From Cricetomys ansorgei (lineage: Eukaryota; Chordata; Mammalia; Rodentia; Nesomyidae), in the NCBI GenBank assembly GCA_026225945.1, contig JAMJFZ010000879.1, positions 760,001-824,000 of the forward strand: 64,000 bases of DNA, read 5' to 3'. The notes beneath the pieces are model-generated. The model was not told the DNA's origin, ran no database searches, and worked only from the letters and a program-made list of their open reading frames with translations. A program made the position numbers and the translations under genes. This document shows, one piece after another, positions 34,375 through 46,424 of this stretch; the stretch's first letter is position 1; each line of letters begins with the position of its first letter.

Positions 34375-35290
34375 TTGGTAACCCACTGAGCCTAATTAAG
34401 CTTGCTTGCATGTGTATGAGTTGGGGGTTATTTACTAGCGCATAGGCCATGTACCAGTGGCTATACTTCTGTAGAAAATGATGTTCCCTCCCCTGACATT
34501 TGTTAACTGCCTATAATCCTTTTGGTAAAGATAAACCATCATGTTCTCTCTCCCCCATTTGTACAGGAATCTTGATGGTTTCAGTCTCGTGACGGTTTTG
34601 TGAAGGTAACCAGAACTGTTGTGAGTTCATGTGTACAAAGGCCCAACCATACTCAGACGGTGATGGTTCACAGCTCTCTTCCACACCTTCCCGCTCTTAT
34701 ATCTCTTTATGTTAGCTGAGCCTTGGAGGGGCTGGTCTGATATTTAGGACTGAATACTCAACAAACACTTACTCTTAGCACATTAACCATTTCTGAGTCC
34801 CTATATTAACTATTGCCCACTGCAAACAGAAGCTTTTCTGATCAAGGCTGAGAGCAATCTTGGGTATAAACGTACTTAGAAGGCAGTTTGACACCATGTT
34901 CATTTAGCAAAAGAACACCTGTAGTTTCCTCAGGTCTCATGACTTTCCTAGTCACAGGCTTTTGACAAGGTTTTCCGTACCAGACATAAATTCCCTTCGG
35001 TGACACAAACTCTATCAGGGAGTAGTTGGTTACCCTGGTAACAGTGATGCCACTATTGCCCCAGTGAGTGCATCTTGCTTGATAGATTGGTATTGTAGCC
35101 CATATGCTTCATAGCTGAGTAAGATCACTGGTGAATTTTCTCCTCTAGAAACTTACATAGCATCTTCCATTACTATGAAAGCTGAGATGAAGGGAGTCAG
35201 GAGGAAGCTTCTAGCTCAGTTTCACCTTGAATTTTCTATGTCTTGCAACCAAAAGTGTATAGTGTCTTAAACAACAAGGTATTAACATAT
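34375..35290. mobile_element. Long rodent L1-type (Lx-like) noncoding segment
   Basis: The most complete copy of this unit here. In order: 'aacccactgagcctaattaa', 'gtgagttcatgtgtacaaag', 'cactgcaaacagaagctttt', 'ctgatcaaggctgagagcaa', 'agaaggcagtttgacaccat', 'gcttttgacaaggttttcc', 'atgccactattgccccagtg', 'ggtattgtagcccatatgct' and 'tactatgaaagctga'. A T-rich lead-in at 34290-34370 would fit an element on the minus strand, but I cannot confirm it. Confidence 0.65.
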
Positions 35291-37154
35291 AGCTTTGGTG
35301 AGCATCTAAGATCAGTGCCATATCCTGTGTTGTTCTGGACACTTCTGTACCTTCCATACCAACAACTCAGGTAAATGTTCCAAACCCTGGCCTGGACTTA
35401 CTTTTGGTTTGCTGCCATTTGCTATCTAGACTGTGATAATTCTTAAGACAAGTTGAATCAGTTGAGAACTGAGGAAACTTTGCTATAAAATCTGGAAGAG
35501 TATGTATATTAGGTGTAGATTTAGTTTTTCTTAAATGCTTAGTTGAATTCAATAGTGAAATGATCTAGACCTTTCTCTTTGTAGAACTTTTTGAATTGTC
35601 AACTTAATTAATGTTAAAATATAATTGGGGTGTTATTACTTCTTTGCATTTGCTATGTTTATTCCGATAATACGATTGGAGAACTTCAGTTTATAAATTT
35701 TAAAACTTGTCCTTGGGAATCATAGCAATACCTGTTTTTATGACCTATGCTGTGCTTGCTCCTTATACACTGAATACATCATAGATCTGTTTTCTATTTT
35801 GTTAGTATCTTTCCTCCAGCCTTTCTCCTGTGACCTGCATGGCTATTGTGTTATGCTATTATACTTTGCTAGAGGTGACAGAGGCCTGTTTATTTGCTTT
35901 TCAAGTTTTAAAATACTATTTATTTAATGATCTCTGAATAACCAGGTTTCCATTGTAAGAATGTTCCGAATTATGTGAGATGAATAGAAATCCATCTCCC
36001 CTCTTCAGAGAGCTCCTAGAGAAGTCGAAACAGACAAGCAAGGTCTGCTCCGCTGCTGCTGGCAACGGGGGCTGAATGCCAGAAATACGGGCTTTCTAGA
36101 AAACTGCTGAACTGAGTGAGAGAGTTAAAACAGCAGAAACTTCCCCTACTGTGTGAACACGGCCTTCTGATTGGCTTATCATTCCTGTGTTTGTTGTAAA
36201 CCAAAGCTTTGACTGTTTTTTAGCGTTCTGACATTGTGATCGTGACATTTTATCTGTTTTTCAGTCCATCTTTCTTTGGAGTTACATATCTCTTATCTGC
36301 TTGTGATGGGCTCCTACCGTTTCCAACTAAGAACATTCATTTCCCTCTATGTAGTTTTTCTTTTCTTTTTTCTTTTGCATCCTATAAAGTGTTGGTGCGT
36401 TTTCAACTGATACAAAGGAGTGAATCGGAGTGGAGTGAGGGGTGGCTGGAGCGGTGCTGAGATGTGCGGCCTGGATGCTCCTGGACAGAAGGTGTACCCT
36501 CTCCACTGGCACCAAGCTTCATCGTCAGGTCCCCTTGGTGCTGTCTTAGCTGATGGCACTGCCTCACTGCAGGTTTCGGTGCTGTGGAGGCAGTAAGTAA
36601 TTGACCTTGGAAGTGACTCTGAGCCCCTCTTCCCAACTGGAGAGAGTTTAAGGTCACCTTCGGAATTTGGCAGTGGGTCACCAAAGGTTTCTGTGGACAT
36701 CTTACTGCCAACTTCTTCTCCATGGTCCTGCTTTCTTCCTTTTCCTCCCATATATACTGATCTCACCAAGACACTCTGAAAAGTCTAGCAGCATTATTTC
36801 CATGTCAGCCTTTTCTTCGTGGAATTAAAGTGAGGAGAAAAGGCTTTCTGGAAACAATGGTATTCACCCCAAGAACAGAAGCACACACCAGCATATACTC
36901 AGTAAGTGCCAGCAGTTCATAAGGCTGGGGGAGGGGTAGAGGCCTTGAGCATGTGGCGGTGTGCTGCAGTAGCGTGCAAATGAGGAAGAAGGGAGGAGTC
37001 CGAAGAGCACATTTTGCCTAGACCAAGGAGGATCTTCCCCATCTACCTTCTGGATCAGAGATACCAATAGAAACACTGCATCTGTAGCTGCTGAGAATAT
37101 TAGTAAAGAGAGACAAGTGAAATCTCTTTGCCAGATGAGATTTGAGATGTAAGG
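35291..37154. other. Single-copy DNA, locally GC-richer at 36.4-36.7 kb
   Basis: No repeat recognised. Overlapping minus frames of 140 and 106 aa (36347-36769, 36403-36723) compete with each other and show no domain. A perfect GTAAGT donor word lies at 36592 without a convincing exon upstream. Confidence 0.4.
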
Positions 37155-37290
37155 GTTAGCCAAGTGTGGGGGTGCGTACCTGTCTTCCCAGCCTGGGGGG
37201 ATGGAAGTCGTAAGATCAGGAGTTCAAGCTGGCCTGGGCTACATGGGACCCTGTTTCCATATCTCTCAAGAAATACAAGGGCGGGGGGAG
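37155..37290 (+). mobile_element. B1-like SINE
   Basis: 'gttagccaagtgtgggggtg', 'cgtacctgtcttcccagcct', 'agatcaggagttcaagctgg' and 'cctgggctacatgggaccct', then 'gtttccatatctc' give the B1 order, moderately diverged. Confidence 0.85.
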
Positions 37291-40200
37291 ATAGGGAAAA
37301 ATCAAATAGTGAAGATGGTATTATTCGATGTGGCACAGCACATAACCAACAACAATTTGTCCACAAAAACAGTCACTGGGATGGCAGATTTGCTTATCAC
37401 CCAGTTCCTCAGAAGAAGACCATTTTTTTCCCCTTGTGGATTCACCAGTAGGATTCTCAAAGATGCCTTTACTCTGTGGGGACCACACAGCCTTCTCCTC
37501 TATGGCTTGCAAGCAAATAGTACCCAAAGGGAGAGTTCTGTGTATTGTCAGTCCTCAGATCTGCAACCAGATCACTGCTGTGCGTTTATTAAAGGCATAA
37601 ATCTGAACTTATGCTGAATAGATAGAGGGGAAATTTGATTCGCGCAATGTGTAACATAAAAGAGTCACCCTAGTTTCCAAAGGCGGCCGTCTTGCCATCT
37701 CATTAAGTGATCAGCACCACAGTGATATTTTCCAATAGATGACATTGGTGAGTGCTCTGTCCCCTTTATTTTAAACACAATGGAACAGGCAATAGAATCA
37801 TAACCAAATCCAAGCCAGTACTCACTTTGTAGGTTGTGAATAATTCATCAGAAGTGAAAAATTCTGAACCGATTATTATAAAAGCTGCAACTAAAAATTA
37901 AGCTCTCTATCTATAAAAGCTCTCTTCCCAAACATTAATACTATTAAAGTAGTCACGGAAGGCAGGAGAACTAAGGGAAGGAAGAATGGAAAGTGAACCG
38001 GCAGATGGGGGCTTTCGTGAAGAGGAAGACAATAATGCTTTCCCAGAAATCTGAGCGAGCACTTCAAAAGTCCCACCAGTGGAAATATCGGTCCAGTCAC
38101 CGTGATCGGATCTATGACCAAGTATACAAATCTTGTTGCAGAGGACAAGTTTTTAAAAGCAACACTGCCACTCCTGTGTGACAAACTGGACCCGACCCCC
38201 ACAGGGCACTCAGTGGCAAGGGATGTTTGGTATGAGGTGCATGAAAGGGATTGGGAGGCAAAGTTGCTATTTTGTGGTCCGTGTCTGACTCAATTGCTTC
38301 TGCAAATCTGAAAACTCTACTAAGCAGCTCAATACAAGAGATGCCGTGTCTTACAAGTACAATAACTGTTCAAGACAGATCAGTCTGTGTACCCATTGAC
38401 CTTTGGGGAAGGCTGGATAAAGGAACTCTGTCTATGAAGACACTTCCTAGAGTCTTCTGTACACCCCAGCGACTTTGGTTGGTACTTAACTTTCTCTAGT
38501 ACATGAGCTACCATGGTCATCAGGAAATGGCAAGACACTCCAGCTTCCAACCCTGCACACACTTTGATAGCTTTTCTAATAATTTCTCAATTGGATTCAG
38601 ATCCAGAAGGTCACATTGATCTGTATTCAATCTTCTGAATTGTTGGCTTCTGTCATTTTTACTATATGATGTAACACGTGTAGCCAGGCATTTCTTAATC
38701 ACTCAGTGAGTCTTTACTTTGTTGAAGTTCACTGTGTGTAATTGCTGGCCTTCTGTTTTAACTAGTTCGAGTCTGTCTTCCACTTGAGAGCAGCACAATG
38801 GTGGACGTGTAATCAGCCCTCATCTTGCTGATCTCAATACTGTCTGTGTTCGCAGGGTTCTCTGCATCTCAGAAAGACTGTCCCTCATTCTCCCCTCAAG
38901 CTTTTTGATAAAGTATTGAACATATTTTGGCCTGCCTTTGTGTGACCTGAAATAGGCAGCCAACGAGTTAGCTGGCCTGTTTCCACAGGTGTCACCGCTG
39001 CCGTACTAATCACAGCTTTTCAAGTGCCTGCTTGGTCAGTAGCTATTCCAACTGTATACAGCTGTATCATTGCTGTAGTTCGGATCTCAAGCCTCTCCCA
39101 ACTGTCCAAGCGTAAAAGAATTGGTTAGCGTCCTGTGGTACTACTTGGGGGTGTGGGGTGGAACCTTTATGAGCTGGGGTCCAGTGCGAGGAAGTTACAT
39201 CACTGGGGGTGTGCCATTGAGGGGATGCTGGGACCAGGCCCTTCCTTCTCTTTCTTTGCTGTCCAGCCACCAGGAGGGGGACAGGTTTCATCTGCCATGT
39301 ATTTCCTATCACAATGTGCAGTGACCTCACCTCACCCCCCGGACGGAACAGGGCCAGCTGACCATAGACCCAAACTTCTGAACTCCTGAGCCCAGAGAAT
39401 TCTTTCTTCCTTTACATTGATTCATCTCAGTTATTTCATCACAGAGAAGGAAGACAGGCTAATAATATTATCTATGTTGGACAAAATAAGCTCCCCCAGG
39501 CACAGGCTATTTCAACGATAGTCCCTTTGTTACTTAGATGGACAACTAGGTACATTCAGATGACACATTAACTGCATGGAACTCAGTTTTGTTTATGAGC
39601 CCTTCTATTTGTTCTTCAGCCTTCGCTGTACTTATCTTATTTCTTGGTCTCTAAAGTATAAATTATCAACTACCTGGATCTTATTCCGTGAGCTGAGAAG
39701 TTAAATATTTGCACAGTTCTCGTGTTTGGCAAAATTCTACTGTGAAAGATAATAATGAATTCAGAATAAACAGGATTGGCTTTGGGAATGAATCCAAGTT
39801 TGGATCTTTGGCAGTGGTGGATTTCTACTGGAAATAAAATTAGCCAAAACTCTGGCTCAAAATCTTTTGAAAGATAAAGCTTCAGGGATTATCCTAATGT
39901 ATTCAAGGTGGCCATGTACTTTGAGTACAGCTAATAATAAGCTCCCTGGAAAGAATGAGGAGGGTTTTGGCAGATTATCAAAGCTCAATAAAATTAACTT
40001 CAGATAAGCCCAAGACTACCATTTCCAAAATAGATTTGATGCTTTCATGTTTACCATCTCGTTTGGAATGCTAACTTGGGGAGAATGGGAAGCATACTTA
40101 CCTCATTATCATGGTGGATGGACAATAAGTTTACCTCCCACACTCAGTGTGTTTCCTCATGTTTTATTATAGCGTCTTTGAATTCATAGTTCCTTCATGC

Positions 40201-40304
40201 AAAGGAAAAGGCACCCAGGAGCTGAAATGAAAGTAGTCTGCAGAGGAACTAGTTTTATAATTTGGCTACAGTCCATGAAAGCCTTCTTTCCTATATCATC
40301 TATA

Positions 40305-40307
<3 letters not shown>
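37291..40307. other. Single-copy stretch
   Basis: No repeat recognised over 3 kb. Short frames (138 aa at 37201-37617 begins inside the B1; 103 aa at 37891-38202, minus; 87 aa at 39067-39330, minus) lack recognisable domains and several overlap each other. Confidence 0.4.

Positions 40308-40342
<35 letters not shown>
40308..40342. repeat. (CT)n microsatellite
   Basis: About 17 CT units, abutting the antisense B1-like SINE downstream. Confidence 0.95.
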
Positions 40343-40345
<3 letters not shown>

Positions 40346-40354
40346 TCCTCCCTC

Positions 40355-40500
40355 CCTGTCTTCTTTGGAGATGTCATCTCAGTGTGTAGCCAGACCATCC
40401 TTGAACTCCTGATATGCCCAGGCTGTCTTGAACTCCCCGTGTCTTAGCCTCTCAGAGTTCTGCACACTAGAACAGAGGTCTGAGCCACCAGTAGCACTTC
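40355..40500 (-). mobile_element. B1-like SINE, antisense
   Basis: 'atctcagtgtgtagccagac', 'catccttgaactcctgatat', 'gtcttagcctctcagagttc' and 'ctgagccaccagtagc' are the complement of B1, diverged. Part of the middle is repeated ('cttgaactcc' occurs at both 40400 and 40429). Confidence 0.75.
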
Positions 40501-41890
40501 TGTAGTTTTTGGAAGTGTTTAAATAGTGCTTGCTAGCTCATCAAGGGGATAAAAGGGGCCCTGCCTGCCAAACTTGGCCTTTACAAATTTAAGAGCAGAC
40601 CTCTCAGAGTAGTTTGGGTTCAAAAGTGACTGAAGATGCTACTTTGGTCTTCCAAAATACAGAAAATGAATGGAAATTGTCCACATCCTAAAAATGTCTT
40701 TACTAATCCAGCTATAGCTAAAGCTCATAGAAAACACTTGATTATCACAACTGAATTAATAAAATCCCTTCTATTCAGGAATTATATTTCTTCCCAGAGT
40801 TAATTTTCAACTAAAGAGCACATTTTCAAGGGATACATTCTCTCTGCTCAAAGGCCAGGCTTTCTTCCCCAAGAATCTAGCACATTCTTACCTGAGGTGG
40901 GCAGCATGGACAAAATCTAGCAGTCTGACCAGCAGTCCCTTGTGGGGTGGGTGGTCATGTTATTGGATACTGAGGGGAGAAAAGGTTGAGCAGCACAGTT
41001 CTATGTCTTTGAGCCATATATTTCTTAGCCGTGTCCTGAAATTCAGAGTGTCCTGGGATTCACAGTGTTCATAATGGAGACCTGTAGGCAGTGTTCATTG
41101 TGTTTTAAAGCAAGCTTATGGAAACTATATATCTTCTCCTGACAAGGAAGCTGCCACAGTTTCTGGACAAAATCTTAATTCCTGTCTTCATGTGAAAATT
41201 GCATCAACTCATAATGATAGTGAAGTGATTGCCAGCTTCTTGGCAGAAGAGAGGAACAGTTCCGTACATGTTCATTGTTGAATGGAAAGAGAAAAACAAA
41301 TGTCTACTTAATTAAGTCTGGCCATTTGATAGGTAGAACACTTCAAAATATGAGTTTTAAAGAAGAAAAATAATGAAAAGGTTATTTAGCATGTTTGGAG
41401 GCCATTCTGGGCTGCACATGAGAGAGGACTGAGCTGCAAGAGGAATATCTGATTTCTCTTTAATCATTGGCTTCTTTCTTAAAAATAACACAGAAGTAAA
41501 CACACACACACACACATGTGCGCGTGCACACACACACTGCTATGAAGTAGAAAAAAGAACAACAAATACAAAAAAAGATGTTTCTAAATTTCTAAGTGCT
41601 GGCCATTGTCACTTACTAATCACCATCCTTTAAAATTATGTGCATCTTATTTACCTTGAGTAGCTTGAATTCTGCCCCCTGCTCTTCCTGGGATGGGTGC
41701 CGTGGGTGGTGAGATTGTGGGAGGCCCTAACTCAGCATGTCACTCTATAAATTTAGTATCATAAACCAGTTCTTGCTCTTACATAAGGCATGAATATTTA
41801 TCCTAAAAAGAATGTCTGAAAATCCAAATTTTATTAATACAGCTTTCATATTTTTTTTTGGTATAACACCTTATATATTAAAATGTGAAT
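40501..41890. other. Single-copy DNA with one CA microsatellite
   Basis: A CA/CG alternating tract at 41499-41538 is the only repeat noted. No coding signature. Confidence 0.4.
41499..41538. repeat. (CA)n with internal TGTGCGCGTG
   Basis: CA repeat broken by 'tgtgcgcgtg', forming an alternating purine-pyrimidine tract of 40 bp. Confidence 0.9.
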
Positions 41891-41987
41891 GTTCTTTTTT
41901 CCCCCCTCTTTCTTTTACAGAATTTGCAAGAATCTCTTCCAGGAAATCATCATTGAGGAAGTTGTTGTTAAAGTAAAGAAATCTTAG
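41891..41987 (+). other. Candidate terminal coding exon with strong acceptor
   Basis: A 30-nt pyrimidine tract ending 'ctctttcttttacag' (41920) precedes a segment open in one frame: one leftover base, then 21 codons from 41922 and a TAG at 41985-41987. The peptide begins ICKNLFQEII and ends EEVVVKVKKS, a hydrophilic, protein-like composition rather than simple-sequence translation. A 'aaa|gtaaag' donor at 41973 would alternatively make it a 52-nt internal exon. I recognise no family. No nearby AATAAA was found, which weakens the terminal-exon reading. Confidence 0.25.
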
Positions 41988-42074
41988 AGGCCATGGAAGC
42001 CCTCTCTGGCATTGTCTTTGGGGAGGAAAAGATAATCTTTTTCTCTGTCTTCCTCCTAATTCTAGTTAAAAGTG

Positions 42075-42225
42075 AGTGAGAGGCAAGGCATGGTGTCCAC
42101 ACTTGTAATCCGAGCACATGGGTGACAGAGACAGGAAGCCCAGGGACTCAAGATCATTTTGGGCTGCAAACCAAGTTTGAGGCCAGCCTAGGTTACATGA
42201 GAGACACTATTTCCAAAACAAACAG
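42075..42225 (+). mobile_element. B1-like SINE
   Basis: 'aggcaaggcatggtgtccac', 'acttgtaatccgagcacatg', 'acagagacaggaagcccag' and 'gaggccagcctaggttacat', then 'gagagacactatttcc' and an A-rich tail. Diverged B1/proto-B1. Confidence 0.85.
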
Positions 42226-42229
42226 ACAC

Positions 42230-44334
42230 AAAATAGAAGACAAAAAGAAGAAGGGCAAAGTCTTCTGAAATGACACCGAGGCCACCGGTGTGTAGAGGTC
42301 ACATGGATTCCAGACGGATGACTTCCTGTGACCATTGTGATGTCCACAGTGCCTGTCAGAAGGCAGTGGAAGTTGACCTGCTGGTGGATAAGAAAGTGTC
42401 GTCTAATTAAGAAGCTACCGAGTGTTCTAGAAGAATTCTGCTTTTGAAAGTAATAGCCTGTAAGTTCCTCTGATCCCTGGTCATTCTTTGAAAGTGAATT
42501 TGACAAGTGTGGGCTGATACTTAGACTACGACATTTGACAAGAGAAAGCGTTTTCCTCCCTACATAGCAAATGCGCTTTCTAATAGACACGTCTTTGTGC
42601 AGGAGTAGATGTTGCAAAATTCAACACGCAATAAGATATTTGCTAGACAAAATATATATTTCATTACGTGTGATAGGCTTTCTGTTATATATTAACCGTT
42701 TCTTCTCCCTTGTATAGACAAATATTTCTTTCCCATAAAAACCCAACCAACTAACCAACCAACCACAACGAACAGGTGACAGGGTATAGTTGGCCCACAG
42801 GCCATAGTTACTGACCCCTGGTTTCTCAAGGTCGCACATTTTCGGTTGACTGATTCCCTTACGCAGCTCTGCAAACTGAAATCATTTAAGCTCGAAGGAA
42901 CAGAAGGGTGTTGGAGGTGCAGTGGCATCCGCAGCCTTAGGAATTCACTCTGCAGTCAGCAGCCAAGGCTCTCTGCTCCACGGATCTGTGTCCCACAGTG
43001 CCTACTACCCAACTCTGCTTCATTTTACTTACAAACTGCTCAGCACCCCACTTCCTATCCTAACAAACGCGGCTTAGTTTTTCTTATTGCTGTGAATTCT
43101 TAAACCTGAAATATAACAAGAGGATGGCTGCATCTGACAAAAGCTTCTAGCAACTACAGAAAGAGTCACCATGGCAACACACATTTTTGGGGGATTAAAG
43201 CAGTTTGAAGTGGGAACTGATGAGGAAGAAAAATGATGCATGCAGCCAACTGAGATTTTGACTGTGGGCAGAAAAACACCCTGAAGTTTCCGCAGAGGTA
43301 TAGGGAAGAGGAGGGGGAGGGAAGTGGGGGGGGAGAGGGGGAGGGAGGAGATGGAGGAAGGCCCTCAGGCACAAAAGAAATCTAGGTAGGAGGTAAATCA
43401 ATGAGGATATTCAACTCTCTGCAGCCATAAGTGAAATGGGAAGACCTGTGTGTCCCCCGTTCCCTTCGTTGTCCGGAAGCATATTTACTTTGTAATCCGA
43501 GTTCTATTTGATTTCCTATCTAGCCTTGCTTAGTTATTACACTAGATTGTGCTCTTCTCCAAGACACAACGTAGGAAAAGGCACTGAGTGTTTGTACTGT
43601 GTGCCTTGTTCTAAACACAGGATGAAACCATTTTTATTCTTAGACAACAGAGTAGGGGGTGGAAGGTCCGCCATGGTCATACCTTTTCCAAGGGACCTGT
43701 GCCTTGGATCCATGCTCAAGCCAACCCCTTTTTTCCCCCTTTTCTCCTTGATGTCTTTTTCCTTCATCTCTGTTATTCTTGAGGACTGAGGCAGAGTTAG
43801 AAAATAGCTTTGTGTACAAAGAGTTTCTTTCAAATCGGGAGCAGTTTGTAATAGTTTTGAGGAACCCTGTAGCTGTGAGGGTTAGGGTTAGTGATGCCAT
43901 TGTAGGAAATTAGCAAAAATTAGTCTAGTGATGATGATAAGTCTGAAGGGGTGGAATGGAAGAATCTCATGGACTACCAAACTAATCACGAGATGTCTAT
44001 ATCCTATTTTGGCTTTCACAGTATCCTGGGGTCAACTTAGACACAGGACCTAATTGCAACTAATGATTCTGCCAGGCCCATAAAGCCAATAGTTCACAAA
44101 GATGGACCTTCTGGGTCTTCTCTTGGCCTCTAAGAAGGTTAAGAGCCAAGGGTATGGAGATGGTGATGAGGATTCAATTCTGGTTCTTCCTCTCCTGTGA
44201 TGAGCAACTGACTGTCTTATCTGCCCCAGAGAGCCATTAGAAAGGCTTACTCTCTTGAGCCAATTAGAGTGAAGGCCAGAATCTTACTATAGTATCTAAA
44301 ATTTATTAAACGTTCAGTTTCTGTTTGTGACTAT
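42230..44334. other. Single-copy stretch with a purine-rich island
   Basis: Besides the G-rich tract at 43300-43362, nothing is recognised. The 136-aa minus frame (42207-42617) starts in the B1 tail. The 98- and 86-aa minus frames near 43.5-43.9 kb lack domains. Confidence 0.4.
43300..43362. repeat. G-rich purine tract
   Basis: A 63-bp nearly pure A/G strand with at least five runs of four or more G, including a run of nine. It could form a G-quadruplex on the plus strand. Pro-rich frames on the minus strand are artefacts. Confidence 0.9.
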
Positions 44335-44530
44335 TTTTTAGAAATACTTACTTTATTTCTAATTCTATGTACGTGTGTATGTGTATGTGGGTATGTGCAT
44401 AGGAATGCAGTTACTGTGGAAGCCAGAAGAGGGCGTCAGATTCCCTAGACCAAGCAGCTGTAACTCATTTTTGTAGGTGCTAGGAGCTGAAATCAGGCTC
44501 TCTTAACCACCGAGACATCTCCAGGACTCA
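44335..44530 (-). mobile_element. B2-superfamily SINE, antisense
   Basis: 'tatttctaattctatgtacg' (tail side), 'ccagaagagggcgtcagatt', 'tgctaggagctgaaatcagg' and 'ctcttaaccaccgagacatc', which is the complement of a B2/B3-type SINE from tail to tRNA head. Confidence 0.85.
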
Positions 44531-44704
44531 TGGTTATGATTTTACTGCTATTATATTATCTTCTTAAGTGGAGTAGAAATATAATCAAATAGATTAGTGA
44601 ACATTTGAAACACACATGTATCAATAGATAGTATGAATAATGCATGTAATGTTTCAAAAATCTTAGGACACAAGTTTAAAATTTAAATATTGCTACCATT
44701 GGTT

Positions 44705-44762
44705 AAATACAATTTCTACTAAATTTAACTGACATTCTTTTCATTGAGACCTATCTTGTTCA
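44705..44762 (+). repeat. Direct repeat copy A (pair with 45787-45842)
   Basis: It contains a 26-bp word (44711-44736) that recurs exactly at 45793-45818, with weaker similarity extending to both sides ('gagacct' downstream in both). Confidence 0.7.
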
Positions 44763-45554
44763 TACATGGTACAACCTGAGGATGATAAAAAGTAGGCTGA
44801 GAAAACACTAGACCCAATGTTGACATAGAAAACATCAGGATTTTTTTTTTCAATGTTGGACACCAGCCTTCCAAAACTGCCAAATTACATCATAGTTCTT
44901 ACAGCACAGAGTACCTCTGCATATAAGGGAGACTGAGAAACATACTGTATGGCTTACTAAAAACATACCCAGAGGAAATTCCTGCTATTTTATGTCTGAA
45001 ATAGCCATAGTATGTAGAATATTCTAGGTGCTCAGCAAATAATTTACTTAACAAATACGTAGTTACTATAATTATTATATTAGCCAGACATTAGAAAAAC
45101 TGAATTGGGACAACTTCCTGGAAAAAGGTCAACATCCTTATTATGCTCAATTTTCTTGGTAATATTTTGATGACATGACAAAGCCAAAATAACTTTATTT
45201 GGGAAATGTGCTCTGAGTAAAATCGTCACAAGTTTATTTATCCATCTCATAAGCAATACTTGACTATTGTAGATTTTGTGTGATGGTAGGATTCTTTCCT
45301 GTCTTGTGGACAGAGAGGTTTGGCAATAATTAGACACCAAAAAAAAAAAAATGCCTACCGGGCACTGTGAGGTATTTGCCAGTTATGTAAAAGTATGACA
45401 TGAGATTCAAAAAAAGTGACATAGAAGATATGTTATGAATCTTTAAAGGAAACCATCGAGATTAAGAGTTACAGAGAAGAGAGCTGGAAAAAAGGGTGTT
45501 TCTGGGAAAGATACTGATATTCAGAGTCTGGAATAGTAAAGGAATTTTGTGCAG

Positions 45555-45785
45555 TTAATTGGCTGGCGAGCTGACTCAGGTGGTAATGTGCTTGCCATGC
45601 GAGTGTGAGGTCCTCAGTTTGGATCCCTAATATTGAAATAAAAAGCTGCTCACAGTGGCACTGTAATCCCAGTGCTGGGGAGGCAGAAACAGGAGAGTCT
45701 CTGGGGTTTGCTGGCCAGCCAGGCAAACTGAATCAGTAAGCTCCATGCTCCGTGAGAGACCTTGTCTTTTATTTTAAAAAAAGTT
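45555..45785 (+). mobile_element. B2-superfamily SINE ('GGCCAG' subtype), sense
   Basis: 'tggcgagctgactcaggtgg', 'gtgcttgccatgcgagtgtg', 'aggtcctcagtttggatccc', 'ctgtaatcccagtgctgggg', 'tttgctggccagccaggcaa' and 'gagagaccttgtctttta', then an A-rich tail. The best-preserved copy of this subtype here. Confidence 0.9.
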
Positions 45786-45786
45786 A

Positions 45787-45842
45787 GATCATAATTTCTA
45801 CTAAATTTAACTGACATTTCTAGTCACGGAGACCTTGCTTCT
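45787..45842 (+). repeat. Direct repeat copy B (pair with 44705-44762)
   Basis: See copy A. This copy starts right at the end of the SINE's A-rich tail, so the SINE may have landed beside it. Confidence 0.7.
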
Positions 45843-46049
45843 CTCTGAAATCTCTTGATAAAAGCACTGTCTCCATTTCTCTTGGCGTTTGGGTTTTCCA
45901 ATCTGTTACTGAACTAACCCATCGATCTCTTCTCACCACATTCCAGAGCTTTCTTAGTTCACAGCATCAAACTCTTCCACAGCCCTCCGGCAAACCCAAG
46001 ACCAAGGATCACATAAGTAGGTTTATCGCAGCAACAGCCCCATGCCTTG

Positions 46050-46420
46050 GCACAAACTTTCTATATTAATCTTTTCATTGCCATAACAAAATGCCTGCCA
46101 GAGGCAACTTAAGGTAGGAGAAGTTTGTTTTCGTTCGCTGTTGGAAGAGACACAGTCCATCATGATGAGAAAGACACGGCGGTGTGAACAGGAACCATGG
46201 TCATACGGTATCCGAAGAGTGATGGACACTGGCTGACTGCCTCTGCTTTCCCTTTATACTCAGTCTGGGTCTCAGTTCACAGTTGAGTGTTTCCTATATT
46301 CAGGAGCATCTTCCCTTTCAGTTAAATCTCCTTGGAAACACCTTTTTAGGCACATCTAGTGATGTGCTTCATAGGTGAATTCAAAGTCCAGTGAAATTAA
46401 CAACGAAAGCTGGCCATTAC
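46050..46420 (-). mobile_element. Rodent 'GTCAACTTGACA'-class repeat, antisense
   Basis: 'cattgccataacaaaatgcc', 'gaggcaacttaaggtaggag', 'aagtttgttttcg', 'acacagtccatcatgatgag' and 'aagacacggcggtgtg', then later 'ctttatactcagtctggg' reproduce the antisense order of a common rodent interspersed repeat whose sense start carries a 'gtcaacttgac' word. The family name is not certain. Confidence 0.65.
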
Positions 46421-46424
46421 GCCT

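Noticed and set aside
36347..36769. 140-aa minus-strand frame as a gene
   Set aside because: A competing 106-aa frame overlaps it in another phase and neither has a recognisable motif.
43874..43892. Telomere-like TTAGGG words
   Set aside because: Only about two units (gggttagggttag); too few for an interstitial telomeric site.
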